This document shows positions 31,767 to 41,978 of a DNA stretch of 52,478 bases, in pieces; the stretch's first letter is position 1; each line of letters begins with the position of its first letter. Source of the DNA: Bacteroidota bacterium. GTDB lineage: Bacteria > Bacteroidota > Bacteroidia > Bacteroidales > VadinHA17. Location of the stretch: assembly GCA_018262715.1 (NCBI GenBank), contig JADFDS010000015.1, forward strand, positions 1 to 52,478, in the 5' to 3' direction. A program made the translations under genes and the position numbers. The notes below the pieces were generated by a model, which was not told the origin of the DNA, made no database searches, and was given only the letters and a program-made list of their open reading frames with translations.

Positions 31767-32794
31767 TGGAAAAGAAGAAGCTTTTCGGCCTGACTCTAAA
31801 TGAGCTGTCAGAGGTTGTCAAAGATGCCTCACTGCCACCTTATGCGGCGAAGCAGATAGCGGGATGGCTCTATCGCAGGGAAGCTCCTCACATCAGCGCG
31901 ATGACTGATCTCTCCCTTGCAGCGCGCGGTATCCTGGAAAAGGATTATGAAACGGGACTTAATCCGCCAGTATCAGAATCATCCGCCAGTGACGGCACTA
32001 AGAAGTATCTCTTTCGTGTAAGCGAAAACCGGTTCATCGAAACTGCCTTTATCCCTGACCGCGACCGGGCAACCATCTGCCTCTCCGTCCAGTCGGGCTG
32101 CCGCATGGGATGCCGTTTCTGCTTGACAGCACGTCAGGGTTTCCAGGGGAACCTCACCTCCAATGAGATACTGAACCAGTTCCGCAGCCTGCCGGAGCAT
32201 GACTCACTCACCAACATCGTATTCATGGGGATGGGAGAACCCCTTGACAACCTGGAGGAGGTGCTCCGCAGCCTCGAAATTCTGACCTCCGACTGGGGTT
32301 ACGGATGGAGCCCGACAAGAATCACCGTCAGCACGATAGGCATCACCGGCAGGATAGAGGAGTTCCTCGGTAAGAGCAAATGCCACCTGGCTGTCAGCCT
32401 GCACTCACCGTTTGACAGTGAGCGGCAGTCACTGATGCCGGCTCAGAAAGCCCACCCGGTTAAGGAGGTACTGGACACCATCAGGACCTTCGATTTCGGA
32501 AGACAGAGAAGAGTCTCGTTTGAATACATTGTGTTCAGGGGACTGAATGATACTCCTGCACATGTCAGGGAACTGGCCAGGATACTCAACGGTATCCGCT
32601 GCCGGATTAACCTGATACGCTTCCATTCTATCCCCGGATCGGAATTCAGCAGTCCTGACCAGCGCGGGATGGAGGCTTTCCGCGACAGCCTGAATGCAAA
32701 GGGCATCATAACAACCATCCGCGCAAGCCGCGGTCAGGATATCAATGCAGCCTGCGGCCTGCTTTCAACACTTGAACAAAATAAACCGAAATGA
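31766..32794 (+). CDS. rlmN: 23S rRNA (A2503-C2)-methyltransferase RlmN
   Basis: Radical-SAM enzyme that methylates A2503 of 23S rRNA and A37 of some tRNAs. It has 342 residues. The iron-sulfur cluster cysteines are Cys112, Cys116 and Cys119 in SGCRMGCRFCLTAR. VFMGMGEPLDN, ITVSTIGITGRIEEF and the methyl-carrying cysteine near the end (DINAACGLL) are present. The stop overlaps the dacB start by four bases (ATGA). Confidence 0.96.
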   Translation: MEKKKLFGLTLNELSEVVKDASLPPYAAKQIAGWLYRREAPHISAMTDLSLAARGILEKDYETGLNPPVSESSASDGTKKYLFRVSENRFIETAFIPDRDRATICLSVQSGCRMGCRFCLTARQGFQGNLTSNEILNQFRSLPEHDSLTNIVFMGMGEPLDNLEEVLRSLEILTSDWGYGWSPTRITVSTIGITGRIEEFLGKSKCHLAVSLHSPFDSERQSLMPAQKAHPVKEVLDTIRTFDFGRQRRVSFEYIVFRGLNDTPAHVRELARILNGIRCRINLIRFHSIPGSEFSSPDQRGMEAFRDSLNAKGIITTIRASRGQDINAACGLLSTLEQNKPK

Positions 32795-34224
32795 GAACCA
32801 GAATACTGACCATCCTTATCCTGTCAATGACTACTGCAGCAAGCCTCAGCGCACAGGAACAGGTAATGGACTCCATCCTTGCTGACACAACCCTGACGGG
32901 GACGTCCTATTCTTTCTGTTTCGCCGATGCTGTGACCGGAGAGATTATCTTCAGCTATGACGCTGACCGCAACCTTGCATCAGCCTCTGTAATGAAGCTC
33001 TATCCCACCTCGGTGGCCCTCTCCCTCCTCGGTCCATGCTACCGTTATACAACAACCCTGTGGCTCCTGGGGGAGCTGAACACCAAAAAGGGGATCCTCG
33101 AGGGTGATGTGGTGATCATCGGGGGTGGTGACCCTGCACTCGGCTCAGAGTATTTCACGGAATACTATGGCAACGTGACCGCCGGGTGGGTCAGTGCACT
33201 GAAAGCAGCCGGGGTGAAAAAGGTAAGGGGCCGTGTTGCAGCAGGGGAATCCATTTATGACTTCAATCCTGCACCCGCGGGATGGGCATGGGGCGACCTG
33301 GGACAGTACTACGGAGCCGGGGTCTATGATATCAACATAAACAACAACGAGTACAAAATATACATTACGGGCCGCGCTGAGGGCGAGGCAGCTGTCATTG
33401 ATTCAGTTCAGGATTACGGGAAAGACATAAGCCTTGCCAGTTATCTTCTCTCCTCGGGCAGCACTGACAGGGGCTACGTATACAATGCTCCTTACTCCCG
33501 GCAGGCCTGGGTGACAGGCAGCGTGCCTGCAGACAGCAGCTTTACCCTCAGGGCCTCCATCCCCGACCCGCCCCTCGCCCTGGTGAAAAAACTTGATGCC
33601 GCGATGCGGAAAGCAGGCATAGTCGTGGATGGCGAGCCAGGACCGGAACGCGTCTCCGCAGAAGGTAAAAAACGTTTCTCCGTGGCAACTACGCTCTCAC
33701 CCACCCTCGCCGAGATAGTAAAGGTCACCAACCACGAGAGCGTCAATATGTATGCGGAAGCCCTTCGTAAACACCTGGGATGGGAGATACTCGGAGAAGG
33801 CACCTGGAACGCCGGATCTGCTGTCATCAGGCAATTCCTCGATTCAATCGGGTGTGAACCATATGAAGCGGTGATCCTGGACGGGTCAGGATTATCCTCC
33901 AATAATAACATCAGCGCCCTGATGACTGTCAGGCTGCTTGTCCATATGTACAACAGCAGCGTGTCTGAAGACTTCATTTCATCCCTTCCCATGGGCGCTG
34001 TCTCAGGAACCATGAAAAACTATTTCCGTGATGAGATGTTTAAAGGGAGAGTTGTGGCTAAAACCGGCACTATAACGAGTGCAAAGTCGTTTGCAGGTTA
34101 CTTCACAACCAACAGCGGAAGAAAAATCGCCTTTACCACCATTGCCAACGGATTCACTGTACCGTCAAGAAAGATAACCGACAACATGGAGAGGGTGGTC
34201 AGAGAGATTATGATAAAATACTGA
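32791..34224 (+). CDS. dacB: D-alanyl-D-alanine carboxypeptidase/endopeptidase (PBP4 type)
   Basis: Exported penicillin-binding protein that trims peptidoglycan stem peptides or cuts cross-links. It has 477 residues and a signal peptide (MRTRILTILILSMTTAASLS, cleaved after SAQ). The active site is SxxK at Ser66-Lys69 (SASVMKLYPTSVAL), SxN in GSGLSSNNNISA and KTG in VVAKTGTITSAKSFAGY. It is of the S13 family. It lies in the dapF-rlmN-dacB run, so precursor synthesis and wall remodelling are encoded together. Confidence 0.95.
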   Translation: MRTRILTILILSMTTAASLSAQEQVMDSILADTTLTGTSYSFCFADAVTGEIIFSYDADRNLASASVMKLYPTSVALSLLGPCYRYTTTLWLLGELNTKKGILEGDVVIIGGGDPALGSEYFTEYYGNVTAGWVSALKAAGVKKVRGRVAAGESIYDFNPAPAGWAWGDLGQYYGAGVYDININNNEYKIYITGRAEGEAAVIDSVQDYGKDISLASYLLSSGSTDRGYVYNAPYSRQAWVTGSVPADSSFTLRASIPDPPLALVKKLDAAMRKAGIVVDGEPGPERVSAEGKKRFSVATTLSPTLAEIVKVTNHESVNMYAEALRKHLGWEILGEGTWNAGSAVIRQFLDSIGCEPYEAVILDGSGLSSNNNISALMTVRLLVHMYNSSVSEDFISSLPMGAVSGTMKNYFRDEMFKGRVVAKTGTITSAKSFAGYFTTNSGRKIAFTTIANGFTVPSRKITDNMERVVREIMIKY

Positions 34225-34350
34225 GGCATCTCCCGGGGGAAGCAGCATTATGATTTAGTCGCCTGCTGTTCGTTTTAATATACTTTAACATAATTTTTTT
34301 AATAACCCCCCTTAATTTGCGGGTCTGAAAATTGAATATATAATAACTAG

Positions 34351-35529
34351 ATGAAAAAAGGGACAAAAATAGCCTTGTGGACCAGCATTCCTCTCGTACT
34401 GTTGATATGGTTCGCGGGACCGCGGCTCGGACTGTGGGGTAACCGTGACCTGAAGAAGAAAGGCGAAGTGCCTGCAGCGCAGGTTCAGGCACCCGGTCAG
34501 GGACCGGGCGGACAGCAGGGACAGACACAAGGTGGCCAACAGGGTCAGACGCAGGGTGGACAGCAGGGACAGCGCCCGGGTGGCCAGGGACAACTGCCTG
34601 TCACAGGAACAATAGCCAAACCATCATACCTCACCAACGGTATCAGGTCAGCCGGGTCACTGCTGGCAAACGAGGAAGTAGACATAGTAGGTAAGGTGTC
34701 AGGCAAAGTGACTGCTGTTTATTTCAAGGAAGGAAGCAAGGTTAAGAAGGGAGACCTCCTTGTAAAGATCTATGATGAAGACCTCCAGGCACAGCTTCGC
34801 CGCTCTGAAATACAGGAAAAGATGCTCTCGGAAAAGCTGGAACGCCAGAGGGTGCTCCTCTCCAAGGATGCGGTAAGCCGCGAAGCGTTCGACCAGCTTC
34901 AGACTGACTATAACGTTATCCTCGCCGACATCAACCTTCTGAAGGTCAGAATAGCCGAGACAGAGGTCCGCGCTCCGTTCGACGGAGTCATCGGATTCCG
35001 ATATGTCAGCGAAGGGACCTATGTTACCCCCCAGGTCAAGATCGCACACCTGTTTGACCAGTCTATCCTCAAGCTCGAATTCGCCATAAATGAAAAATAT
35101 GTATCAGAGAACCTGATGGGAAAGAAAATATCATTCGAGACCGAAGGATACAGTGATGAGTTCTTTGCAACTGTCTACGCCGTAGACTACAGGATAGACC
35201 AGACCACCCGTACGATAGGACTCAGGGCAAGGTATGACAACCGCACCGGCAAACTTGTCCCCGGAATGTACGCCTCACTGACCCTGATCACGGACGAGAA
35301 GATGAATGCTCTCCAGGTACCTACCGAAGCAATCGTTCCGGAAATGAATGAGAAGAAAATCTGGGTGGCACGTAATGGCAGGGCCGAACTGATACCGGTT
35401 GTTACCGGCGCCAGGACTGCATCGGCGATAGAGGTCATATCAGGACTGGCTGCAGGTGACACCGTGCTGACGACAGGGCTGATACAGCTCAGGCCGAACA
35501 TGGCTGTCAGGGTAAACATAACCGATTAA
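34351..35529 (+). CDS. RND efflux periplasmic adaptor (membrane fusion protein)
   Basis: HlyD/AcrA-type adaptor of 392 residues bridging the RND pump and the TolC channel. One N-terminal transmembrane anchor (ALWTSIPLVLLIWFAG). A Gly/Gln-rich linker with a repeated GGQQGQTQ unit spans about residues 48-81. A barrel-sandwich motif (VDIVGKVSGKVTAVYFKEGS), a coiled-coil hairpin and EVRAPFDGVIGFRYVSEGTY follow. There is no lipobox, so it is anchored by the helix. It leads a three-gene operon with the pump and TolC genes. Confidence 0.95.
   Translation: MKKGTKIALWTSIPLVLLIWFAGPRLGLWGNRDLKKKGEVPAAQVQAPGQGPGGQQGQTQGGQQGQTQGGQQGQRPGGQGQLPVTGTIAKPSYLTNGIRSAGSLLANEEVDIVGKVSGKVTAVYFKEGSKVKKGDLLVKIYDEDLQAQLRRSEIQEKMLSEKLERQRVLLSKDAVSREAFDQLQTDYNVILADINLLKVRIAETEVRAPFDGVIGFRYVSEGTYVTPQVKIAHLFDQSILKLEFAINEKYVSENLMGKKISFETEGYSDEFFATVYAVDYRIDQTTRTIGLRARYDNRTGKLVPGMYASLTLITDEKMNALQVPTEAIVPEMNEKKIWVARNGRAELIPVVTGARTASAIEVISGLAAGDTVLTTGLIQLRPNMAVRVNITD
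34507..34593 (+). repeat. 24-bp coding tandem repeat in adaptor linker
   Basis: Three full 24-base units (34507-34530, 34531-34554, 34555-34578) and one partial unit encode GGQQGQTQ-like octapeptides. Units differ mostly at third codon positions, so the repeat is old or selected at protein level rather than freshly expanded. Confidence 0.75.
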
Positions 35530-35566
35530 TTGTGCCCATTCAGTTTAACGAAAACAGACGACCCGA

Positions 35567-38500
35567 ATGAGTCTATCATCATTAAGCATAAAGAGACCGG
35601 TACTGGCCACGGTTATGGCGCTCGTGATCCTCATCATGGGTGGCATCGGGTACACCTTCCTTGGCGTAAGGGACTACCCCAGTGTTGACCCGGCTATCGT
35701 TACCGTCTCCACCTCATTTCCCGGTGCCAATTCAGACGTCATTGAGACACAGATCACCGAGCCTCTTGAGTCAGCAATCAACAGTGTCCAGGGAATTCGT
35801 TCAATATCAAGCTCCAGCAGTGACGGATCATCACGCATAACCGTCGAGTTCAAGCTAGAGGTAGATATGGAGACAGCCGTGAATGACGTCCGTGACAAGG
35901 TCTCAGGCGCCATGCGCCGCCTTCCCCAGGATGTTGATCCTCCGGTTGTCCAGAAGGCTGACGCCGACGCACAGCCCATCTTCGCGGTAACGCTCAGGAG
36001 TGATACGAGAAACATTATTGATGTAAGCCAGTATGCCGAGCTCAACTTCAGGGAGAGGTTGCAGACCATCTCAGGTGTGAGTGCTGTGAGCGTATGGGGA
36101 TCAAAGAAACTTGCCATCAGGATGAAGATGGACCCTACCAGGCTGGCAGCATACGGGCTCACCCCGCTGGATGTACGTAATGCCGTCACACGGGAGAATG
36201 TTGAGCTGCCTTCCGGAAGGATTGAAGGCGACAATACGGAGCTTACAATCAGGACCCTGGGAAGGCTGCGCACCGTAGACGAATTCAATGACCTGATTAT
36301 CACAAAAAACGGTGACAGGGTAGTGAAGTTCAGTGACATCGGCACCGCGGAGATTGATGCGGAAAACATACGGTCACACCTGCTCAGCAACGGCAAACCG
36401 TCGGTAAACGTTGTGCTTGTTCCCCAACCCGGGGCCAACTACATTGACATCGTCGATAACGCACAGATACTCCTCAAACAGCTGGAGAAAGACCTTCCTG
36501 AAGACATCACCATGGAAGTGCTTTTTGACAACACTCTTTATATCAGGGAGTCAATCAAGGAGGTAAAGAATACTATCTTCGTTGCCTTCCTCCTGGTGGT
36601 GCTGGTCATCTTTCTCTTCCTCCGCAACTGGAGAACAACACTTATTCCCGTTGTTGCAATACCGGTAGCACTAATCGGTGCATTCTTCGTGATGTACCTG
36701 GCCGGGTTTACAATCAACATCCTCACGCTGTTCGCCATAGTGCTTTCAATCGGCCTTGTGGTTGATGATGCCATTGTGGTGGTGGAAAACATCTATACCA
36801 AGGTGGAACACGGCATGAAGCCAATGGATGCGGCTCTGACAGGTTCAAGGGAAATTTACTTCGCTATCATTGCGACAACCATTGCCCTGATATCCGTCTT
36901 TTTCCCAATAGTATTCCTTCAGGGGGTAACCGGCAGGCTCTTCAGGGAGTTCAGCCTGGTGATAGTCGGTGCCGTGATAATCTCGGCGTTCCTGGCCCTC
37001 TCGCTTACACCCATGATCTCGTCGCGGGTGCTGAAGCACAATGCCATGGAAGGGCGCTTTTACCGCGCCACCGAGCCATTCTTCTCAGGTATGATAAACT
37101 TCTACAGGAAAGCCATAACCTCATTCCTGAAGGTGAGGTACTGGGCACTGATAATCATTGTAGTGGCCGGGGGACTGATTGCATGGATGTGGACATTGCT
37201 CCCCTCAGAGATGGCACCTCTTGAGGACCGTGGTTATGTCAACATCAGTGCCCGCGCCACAGAAGGAGCTTCATATGAGTACATGAGTGCTTACATGGAT
37301 CAGATTGCCCCGGTTGTCAAAGAGCAGGTACCGGAAAGTGACAATATTATGATGATGGTTGGCATGGGAAGCGTCAACTCAGCCAACATGAGAGTCAGAC
37401 TGGTTGACCAGGAAGACCGCAAACGTTCACAGCAGGAAATTGCAACTGCCCTTTCCCCTGTACTGAGACAATACACCGGCGCACAGACGATTGTGTCACA
37501 GCAGCAGACATTCGGTGCACGGCGTGGCGGACTGCCGGTGCAGTATGTCATCCAGGCAAAGAACCTCAATGACCTGAAAAGGGTTATACCGGATTTCCTC
37601 GCCATGACATCTGAAAGCCCCTATTTTTCAGCCTCCGATGTGAACCTTAAATTCACAAAGCCTGAGCTCACCGTAATGATCAACAGGGAAAAGGCATCAA
37701 TGATGGGGATCAACGTTCAGAACATTGCCCAGACACTTCAGCTGACCATGAGCGAACAGCGAATCGGCTATTATATCCTTGACGGCAAACAATACCAGAT
37801 CTTCAGCCAGTTCGACAAGTCAAAGCGCAATGACCCCTTCGATCTGACAAGTACGTACGTAAGAAATGACAGGGGACAGCTGATTCAGCTCGACAACATC
37901 GTAGAGATAAGGGAAAACAGTCTGCCTCCGCAGCTTTACAGGTACAACAGGTTCGTGTCAGCAACCGTTTCTGCAGGCCTTGAGGGCAGGTACACCCTCG
38001 GCGAAGGCATTGAGGAAATGGACAGGATTGCCGACAGGGTCCTTGATGAGAACTTCAGCACCACCCTGTCAGGCGACTCGAAGGACTTTGTTGAAAGCAC
38101 ATCGAGCCTTCTTTTTGCTTTCGTGCTTGCACTTGTGCTTATCTACCTGGTTCTGTCAGCCCAGTTTGAAAGCTTCCGTGACCCGATTATCATACTTGTT
38201 ACAGTACCGCTGGCTCTGATCGGTGCTCTCTTTACCATGGTGATCTTCGGTCAGACACTTAATATATTCAGCCAGATAGGACTGATCATGCTGATCGGAA
38301 TGGTAGCAAAGAACGGAATACTTATTGTGGAATTTGCTAACCAGAGGCAGCAGGCAGGATTGAGTGTCATGGATGCAGTGAGGGAGGCGGCAGTAGCACG
38401 ATTCCGTCCGATACTCATGACCAGTCTCACGACTATTCTCGGCATCCTGCCACTGGCACTGGCTACAGGAGCAGGATCAGAGAGCCGCATTACGATGGGT

Positions 38501-38626
38501 GTAACCGTTGTGGGCGGGATGTTCTTTGCAACATTCCTCACACTTTTTGTTGTACCGTCCGTTTACAGCTACCTGGCTGGTAAGAAAAAAGCAGAAATTA
38601 TAATCAATGAGGAAACCAAGGCTTAG
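35567..38626 (+). CDS. RND efflux transporter permease (HAE1/AcrB-like)
   Basis: Proton-driven inner-membrane exporter of 1019 residues. The N-terminus MSLSSLSIKRPVLATVMALV starts transmembrane helix 1. Helix 4 carries the paired acidic proton relay residues in GLVVDDAIVVVENI, followed by MDAALTGSREIYFAIIATTI. The second half has the parallel GMVAKNGILIVEFANQ. Two large periplasmic loops are present. It follows the adaptor by 37 bases and overlaps the TolC gene by 20 bases. The hydrophobic profile suggests drug, bile-salt or dye export; substrate not determinable. Confidence 0.96.
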   Translation: MSLSSLSIKRPVLATVMALVILIMGGIGYTFLGVRDYPSVDPAIVTVSTSFPGANSDVIETQITEPLESAINSVQGIRSISSSSSDGSSRITVEFKLEVDMETAVNDVRDKVSGAMRRLPQDVDPPVVQKADADAQPIFAVTLRSDTRNIIDVSQYAELNFRERLQTISGVSAVSVWGSKKLAIRMKMDPTRLAAYGLTPLDVRNAVTRENVELPSGRIEGDNTELTIRTLGRLRTVDEFNDLIITKNGDRVVKFSDIGTAEIDAENIRSHLLSNGKPSVNVVLVPQPGANYIDIVDNAQILLKQLEKDLPEDITMEVLFDNTLYIRESIKEVKNTIFVAFLLVVLVIFLFLRNWRTTLIPVVAIPVALIGAFFVMYLAGFTINILTLFAIVLSIGLVVDDAIVVVENIYTKVEHGMKPMDAALTGSREIYFAIIATTIALISVFFPIVFLQGVTGRLFREFSLVIVGAVIISAFLALSLTPMISSRVLKHNAMEGRFYRATEPFFSGMINFYRKAITSFLKVRYWALIIIVVAGGLIAWMWTLLPSEMAPLEDRGYVNISARATEGASYEYMSAYMDQIAPVVKEQVPESDNIMMMVGMGSVNSANMRVRLVDQEDRKRSQQEIATALSPVLRQYTGAQTIVSQQQTFGARRGGLPVQYVIQAKNLNDLKRVIPDFLAMTSESPYFSASDVNLKFTKPELTVMINREKASMMGINVQNIAQTLQLTMSEQRIGYYILDGKQYQIFSQFDKSKRNDPFDLTSTYVRNDRGQLIQLDNIVEIRENSLPPQLYRYNRFVSATVSAGLEGRYTLGEGIEEMDRIADRVLDENFSTTLSGDSKDFVESTSSLLFAFVLALVLIYLVLSAQFESFRDPIIILVTVPLALIGALFTMVIFGQTLNIFSQIGLIMLIGMVAKNGILIVEFANQRQQAGLSVMDAVREAAVARFRPILMTSLTTILGILPLALATGAGSESRITMGVTVVGGMFFATFLTLFVVPSVYSYLAGKKKAEIIINEETKA

Positions 38627-39893
38627 CTTACTGATATTCATTCTCATGCTGCCTGTGGCAGCCGGGGCACAGAGGACAATGAGCCTCGACGAGGCCATCA
38701 TGCAGGCCCTCGAGAACAACTATTCACTCAAGATCAGCAGGAACGACCAGGCTATCGCAGACAACAACGTCTCCCTCAGCCCTTTCCTCCCCACCATCAC
38801 CGGAACGGGAAGACAGTCTCAGACAACCAACAATACCAGTTCATCCACAGCCGGTGATGATAAAACCCGAACCAATCTTTACACGGCAGGAGTGGCGCTG
38901 AACTGGAGGCTTTTTGACGGTTTCGGAATGTTCACCGACTACAGCAGGCAGCAGGAACTCCTGGCCATGAGCAGCCAGCGGGTGAAGATCAATGTTGAGA
39001 ACCTGATAATGCGTGTCTGCTCTGAATACTACAATATTATCGTGCAACAGAATAGGATGCAGTCGGCTCTCACATCACTGGCTCTGTCAAGGTCAAGGTA
39101 TGAGAACGCTGAGGAAAAGTATCTTCTCGGTGTCATCTCGGGGCTCGACCTTCAGCAGGCAAGGATAGACCTGAACGCTGACAGCTCTGCCGTCCTGTCC
39201 CAACAGGAAACAGTCATCAGCTCCTATATCCGTATGACCAACCTGCTCAACGCAGGACATGAGATCAACTTCAATATCAATGATACAATCATACTGGCTC
39301 CTGAGATCGATGTTGATTCGCTGCGCGAACGCACTCTCAGTTTCAATAACCAGCTGATCCTTGCACGTCAGGGGGAGAAGCTGTCAGAATATGATATTGA
39401 ATCAGTACGCGCCGAACGCTATCCGACAGTCAATTTCAGTACCGGGTATAACCTGACCCGCAACGAGTTCCCCTGGCAGGCATCGTCATACAACCAGACG
39501 AACGGGCTCAACTGGGGATTCAACCTGTCATGGAATATATTCTCAGGGCTGGAGATCAACCGCAGGATGGCAAATGCGAAGATTGAGGCCGAAAGCAGCA
39601 GGCTTGCATATCTTGATATTGAAAATGAGATACTCGGAGAACTTGACCTGCTGTACAATACCTATCGTAACAATATCATTGTAACCAATTTTGAAACCCA
39701 GAGTGCCGAAGTGGCACGAGCCTCACTGGAGATAGCATTGGAACGGTACCGGCTTGGTTCGTTGTCAGGACTGGAATTCAGGGAGTACCAGAATAACTAC
39801 CTTAACGCCATTAACCGCAGGCTGACAGCCCTGTACCAGGCAAAAATCTCAGAGATAGGATTGCGTCTGCTGGCCGGTGAGCTTACTGAATAG
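38607..39893 (+). CDS. TolC-family outer-membrane efflux protein
   Basis: Outer-membrane channel component of 428 residues. Signal peptide about residues 1-22 (KPRLSLLIFILMLPVAAGAQ). The OEP pattern is clear: MSLDEAIMQALENNYSLKIS near the start, long alpha-helical stretches, and a C-terminal ALERYRLGSLSGLEFREYQN. It starts inside the end of the pump gene and ends by an 11-base convergent overlap with the DedA gene. It completes the tripartite pump. Confidence 0.95.
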   Translation: MRKPRLSLLIFILMLPVAAGAQRTMSLDEAIMQALENNYSLKISRNDQAIADNNVSLSPFLPTITGTGRQSQTTNNTSSSTAGDDKTRTNLYTAGVALNWRLFDGFGMFTDYSRQQELLAMSSQRVKINVENLIMRVCSEYYNIIVQQNRMQSALTSLALSRSRYENAEEKYLLGVISGLDLQQARIDLNADSSAVLSQQETVISSYIRMTNLLNAGHEINFNINDTIILAPEIDVDSLRERTLSFNNQLILARQGEKLSEYDIESVRAERYPTVNFSTGYNLTRNEFPWQASSYNQTNGLNWGFNLSWNIFSGLEINRRMANAKIEAESSRLAYLDIENEILGELDLLYNTYRNNIIVTNFETQSAEVARASLEIALERYRLGSLSGLEFREYQNNYLNAINRRLTALYQAKISEIGLRLLAGELTE

Positions 39894-40512
39894 AAGTCTT
39901 TTTTCTGTTCCTGTATAACTGGTATCCCTTCCATGAGAGCCACAACACAAAGATGGCACCCACGGCGTACATGATCCAGTCAATATATGGCAGTATATGT
40001 TCGCGCTTGTCATAGGCATAATATCCAATGACTGCGAGAATCAGGTTCCATAGCGTTGCGCCCAGGAAGGTATAAAGCAGAAAATGACCGATGTTCATCC
40101 TCGCAAGGCCTGCCGGCAGTGAGATCAGCTGCCTGACAGCCGGCACAAGCCTTCCGACGAAGGTTGATGCCTTGCCATGCTTCACAAAGTACTTCTCCGA
40201 CTTTTCGACACTCTCCCTTGTGATCAGCAGGAGATGCGCCCATCTGGTGTCTGCCAGGCGGTACAGTACCGGCCTGCCGATCCACATTGCAAGATAGTAG
40301 TTGATGACAGCACCGGTCATGGCGCCTGCCGTCGATGAGAGAATCACCCCCCACATCGTCAGAGTACCCTCCCCTGCCTTCCAGGCAGCAAACGGAACCA
40401 CTATCTCCGAGGGAAAGGGAATAAACGAACTCTCAATGGCCATAAGGAGATATATGGTAAAATAGTTAAGATTAGCCATATACCAGTCAAATACAGTCTG
40501 AAAAATCTCCAT
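39883..40512 (-). CDS. DedA family membrane protein
   Basis: Polytopic inner-membrane protein of 209 residues, DedA/VTT superfamily, implicated in undecaprenyl-phosphate or phospholipid flipping and envelope homeostasis. ESSFIPFPSEIVVPFAAW near the N-terminus and FVGRLVPAVRQLISLPAGLA in the middle are family signatures (the conserved Arg/Gly/Pro loop). It is followed upstream by an amino-acid permease gene only one base away, so both may share a transcript. Confidence 0.93.
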   Translation of the reverse strand: MEIFQTVFDWYMANLNYFTIYLLMAIESSFIPFPSEIVVPFAAWKAGEGTLTMWGVILSSTAGAMTGAVINYYLAMWIGRPVLYRLADTRWAHLLLITRESVEKSEKYFVKHGKASTFVGRLVPAVRQLISLPAGLARMNIGHFLLYTFLGATLWNLILAVIGYYAYDKREHILPYIDWIMYAVGAIFVLWLSWKGYQLYRNRKKTSIQ

Positions 40513-40513
40513 G

Positions 40514-41962
40514 CTAAATGGTTTTGTTAAATCGCTTCCAAATATAATACACCGGGATTCCGATCAGCACAATGATCAGCCCCGGCCATGTGAAAGCCGG
40601 TTTGTAAATAAGAAGGATTATCATGATTGTTGCTGCCATCAGGATATAAAGTGCCGTAATGACCGGGTATCCGAATGCCCTGTATGGTCTGTCGGCCTCA
40701 GGTCTCCTGTGGCGCAATACAAAAATTGCAAGTATGGTGAGAACGTAAAAAAGGAGCACCGCAAACACCACGTAATCAAGAAGCTGGGAGTATGAGCCTG
40801 ACAGACACAATAATGATGCCCAGGCGAACTGAATCCACAGTCCGTTGCCGGGCACAGCCCTGGCATTAAGCTTTCCGGCATTCCTGAAAAACAGTTTATC
40901 AGCTGCCATAGCATAGTACACCCTGGCTCCGGAAAGGATCAGTCCGTTATTGCACCCGAAGGTCGAGATGACGATCAGTACCGCCATGATGATGGCCGCA
41001 TAGTCTCCGAAAATTGAAGAAATTGCTGCCGTTCCCAGCCTGTCATTGGTGGCGAATGCCATCCCCCGTTCAAGCACTCCCGCACCGTCAGGCATTCCCC
41101 GCAGGGGAAGCACCTTGACGTAGACAATATTCGACAGAAAGAAGAGAGTAAAGGCAATCAGGGTTCCCCAGAAAAGGCTGCGGGGAAGCGTGCGCCTGGG
41201 ATCAACCACCTCCGCCGATGCGAATGTCACGTTGGTCCATGCATCACATGTGAACAGCGAGCCAACCATCGCCATTGCAATGGCAACCACTATCATGCCT
41301 CCGGTGATCGGGGTCACAATGCCTGTGGCCCTGTCGAGCTTCGCAGCCTCCCAGAAGTACTCCGAGTTCGCCCTGAAACCGTCAGAACCGGCAAAGATAA
41401 AACCGGCCAGCAACAGAAGCATCAGGATGATCACCTTGGTGAAGGTGAAGGTGTTCTGCACGTTCTTGCCTGTCCTGATTCCTCTCGAGTTGATCCATGT
41501 CAGCAATGCCAGAGACCCTATGGCAACAACGTGTACCGATGAGAACCTGACCGGCCCGAGATTCAGAAGGATATTGCCTTCATTTATCCATGGAACAATT
41601 ACACCGAAAAACTTGCCGAAAGCCATCGCCACGGCTGCTATCGTCCCTGTCTGGATGACCATAAAGAGGGTCCAGCCATAAAGGAAGCCGGTAAGCGGGT
41701 TATAGGCTTCGCGCAGGTAGACATATGTGCCCCCGGCTTTAGGCATCATGGCCGCTAATTCACCGAAGTTCAGAGCTCCCATGATGGTCATGAAGCCTGT
41801 AATCAGCCATGCCACAAGCAGCCATCCCGGCGAACCGAGGGTGCGCGACATGTCTGCGCTGACAATAAAGATCCCGGAACCTATCATCGAGCCGATGATC
41901 AATGCGGATGAGTCTACCAGGTTAAGACTCTTCCTGAAGGATGGCTGGCCGTTCTGTGACAT
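40514..41962 (-). CDS. APC-superfamily amino acid permease
   Basis: Secondary transporter of 482 residues. I start at the ATG at 41962 (MSQNGQPSFRKSLNLVDSSA); the frame's earlier start is a TTG two codons upstream. The first helix has the substrate-binding motif IIGSMIGSGIFIVSADM, followed by ALNFGELAAMMPKAGGTYVY. About 12 to 13 hydrophobic helices follow. It probably imports or exchanges an amino acid; substrate unknown. The DedA gene starts one base after its stop. Confidence 0.93.
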   Translation of the reverse strand: MSQNGQPSFRKSLNLVDSSALIIGSMIGSGIFIVSADMSRTLGSPGWLLVAWLITGFMTIMGALNFGELAAMMPKAGGTYVYLREAYNPLTGFLYGWTLFMVIQTGTIAAVAMAFGKFFGVIVPWINEGNILLNLGPVRFSSVHVVAIGSLALLTWINSRGIRTGKNVQNTFTFTKVIILMLLLLAGFIFAGSDGFRANSEYFWEAAKLDRATGIVTPITGGMIVVAIAMAMVGSLFTCDAWTNVTFASAEVVDPRRTLPRSLFWGTLIAFTLFFLSNIVYVKVLPLRGMPDGAGVLERGMAFATNDRLGTAAISSIFGDYAAIIMAVLIVISTFGCNNGLILSGARVYYAMAADKLFFRNAGKLNARAVPGNGLWIQFAWASLLCLSGSYSQLLDYVVFAVLLFYVLTILAIFVLRHRRPEADRPYRAFGYPVITALYILMAATIMIILLIYKPAFTWPGLIIVLIGIPVYYIWKRFNKTI

Positions 41963-41978
41963 GTACAATTATGTATGA

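Noticed and set aside
35674-36438. 254-codon minus-strand ORF
   Set aside because: Antisense to the RND pump gene, whose motifs are unambiguous.
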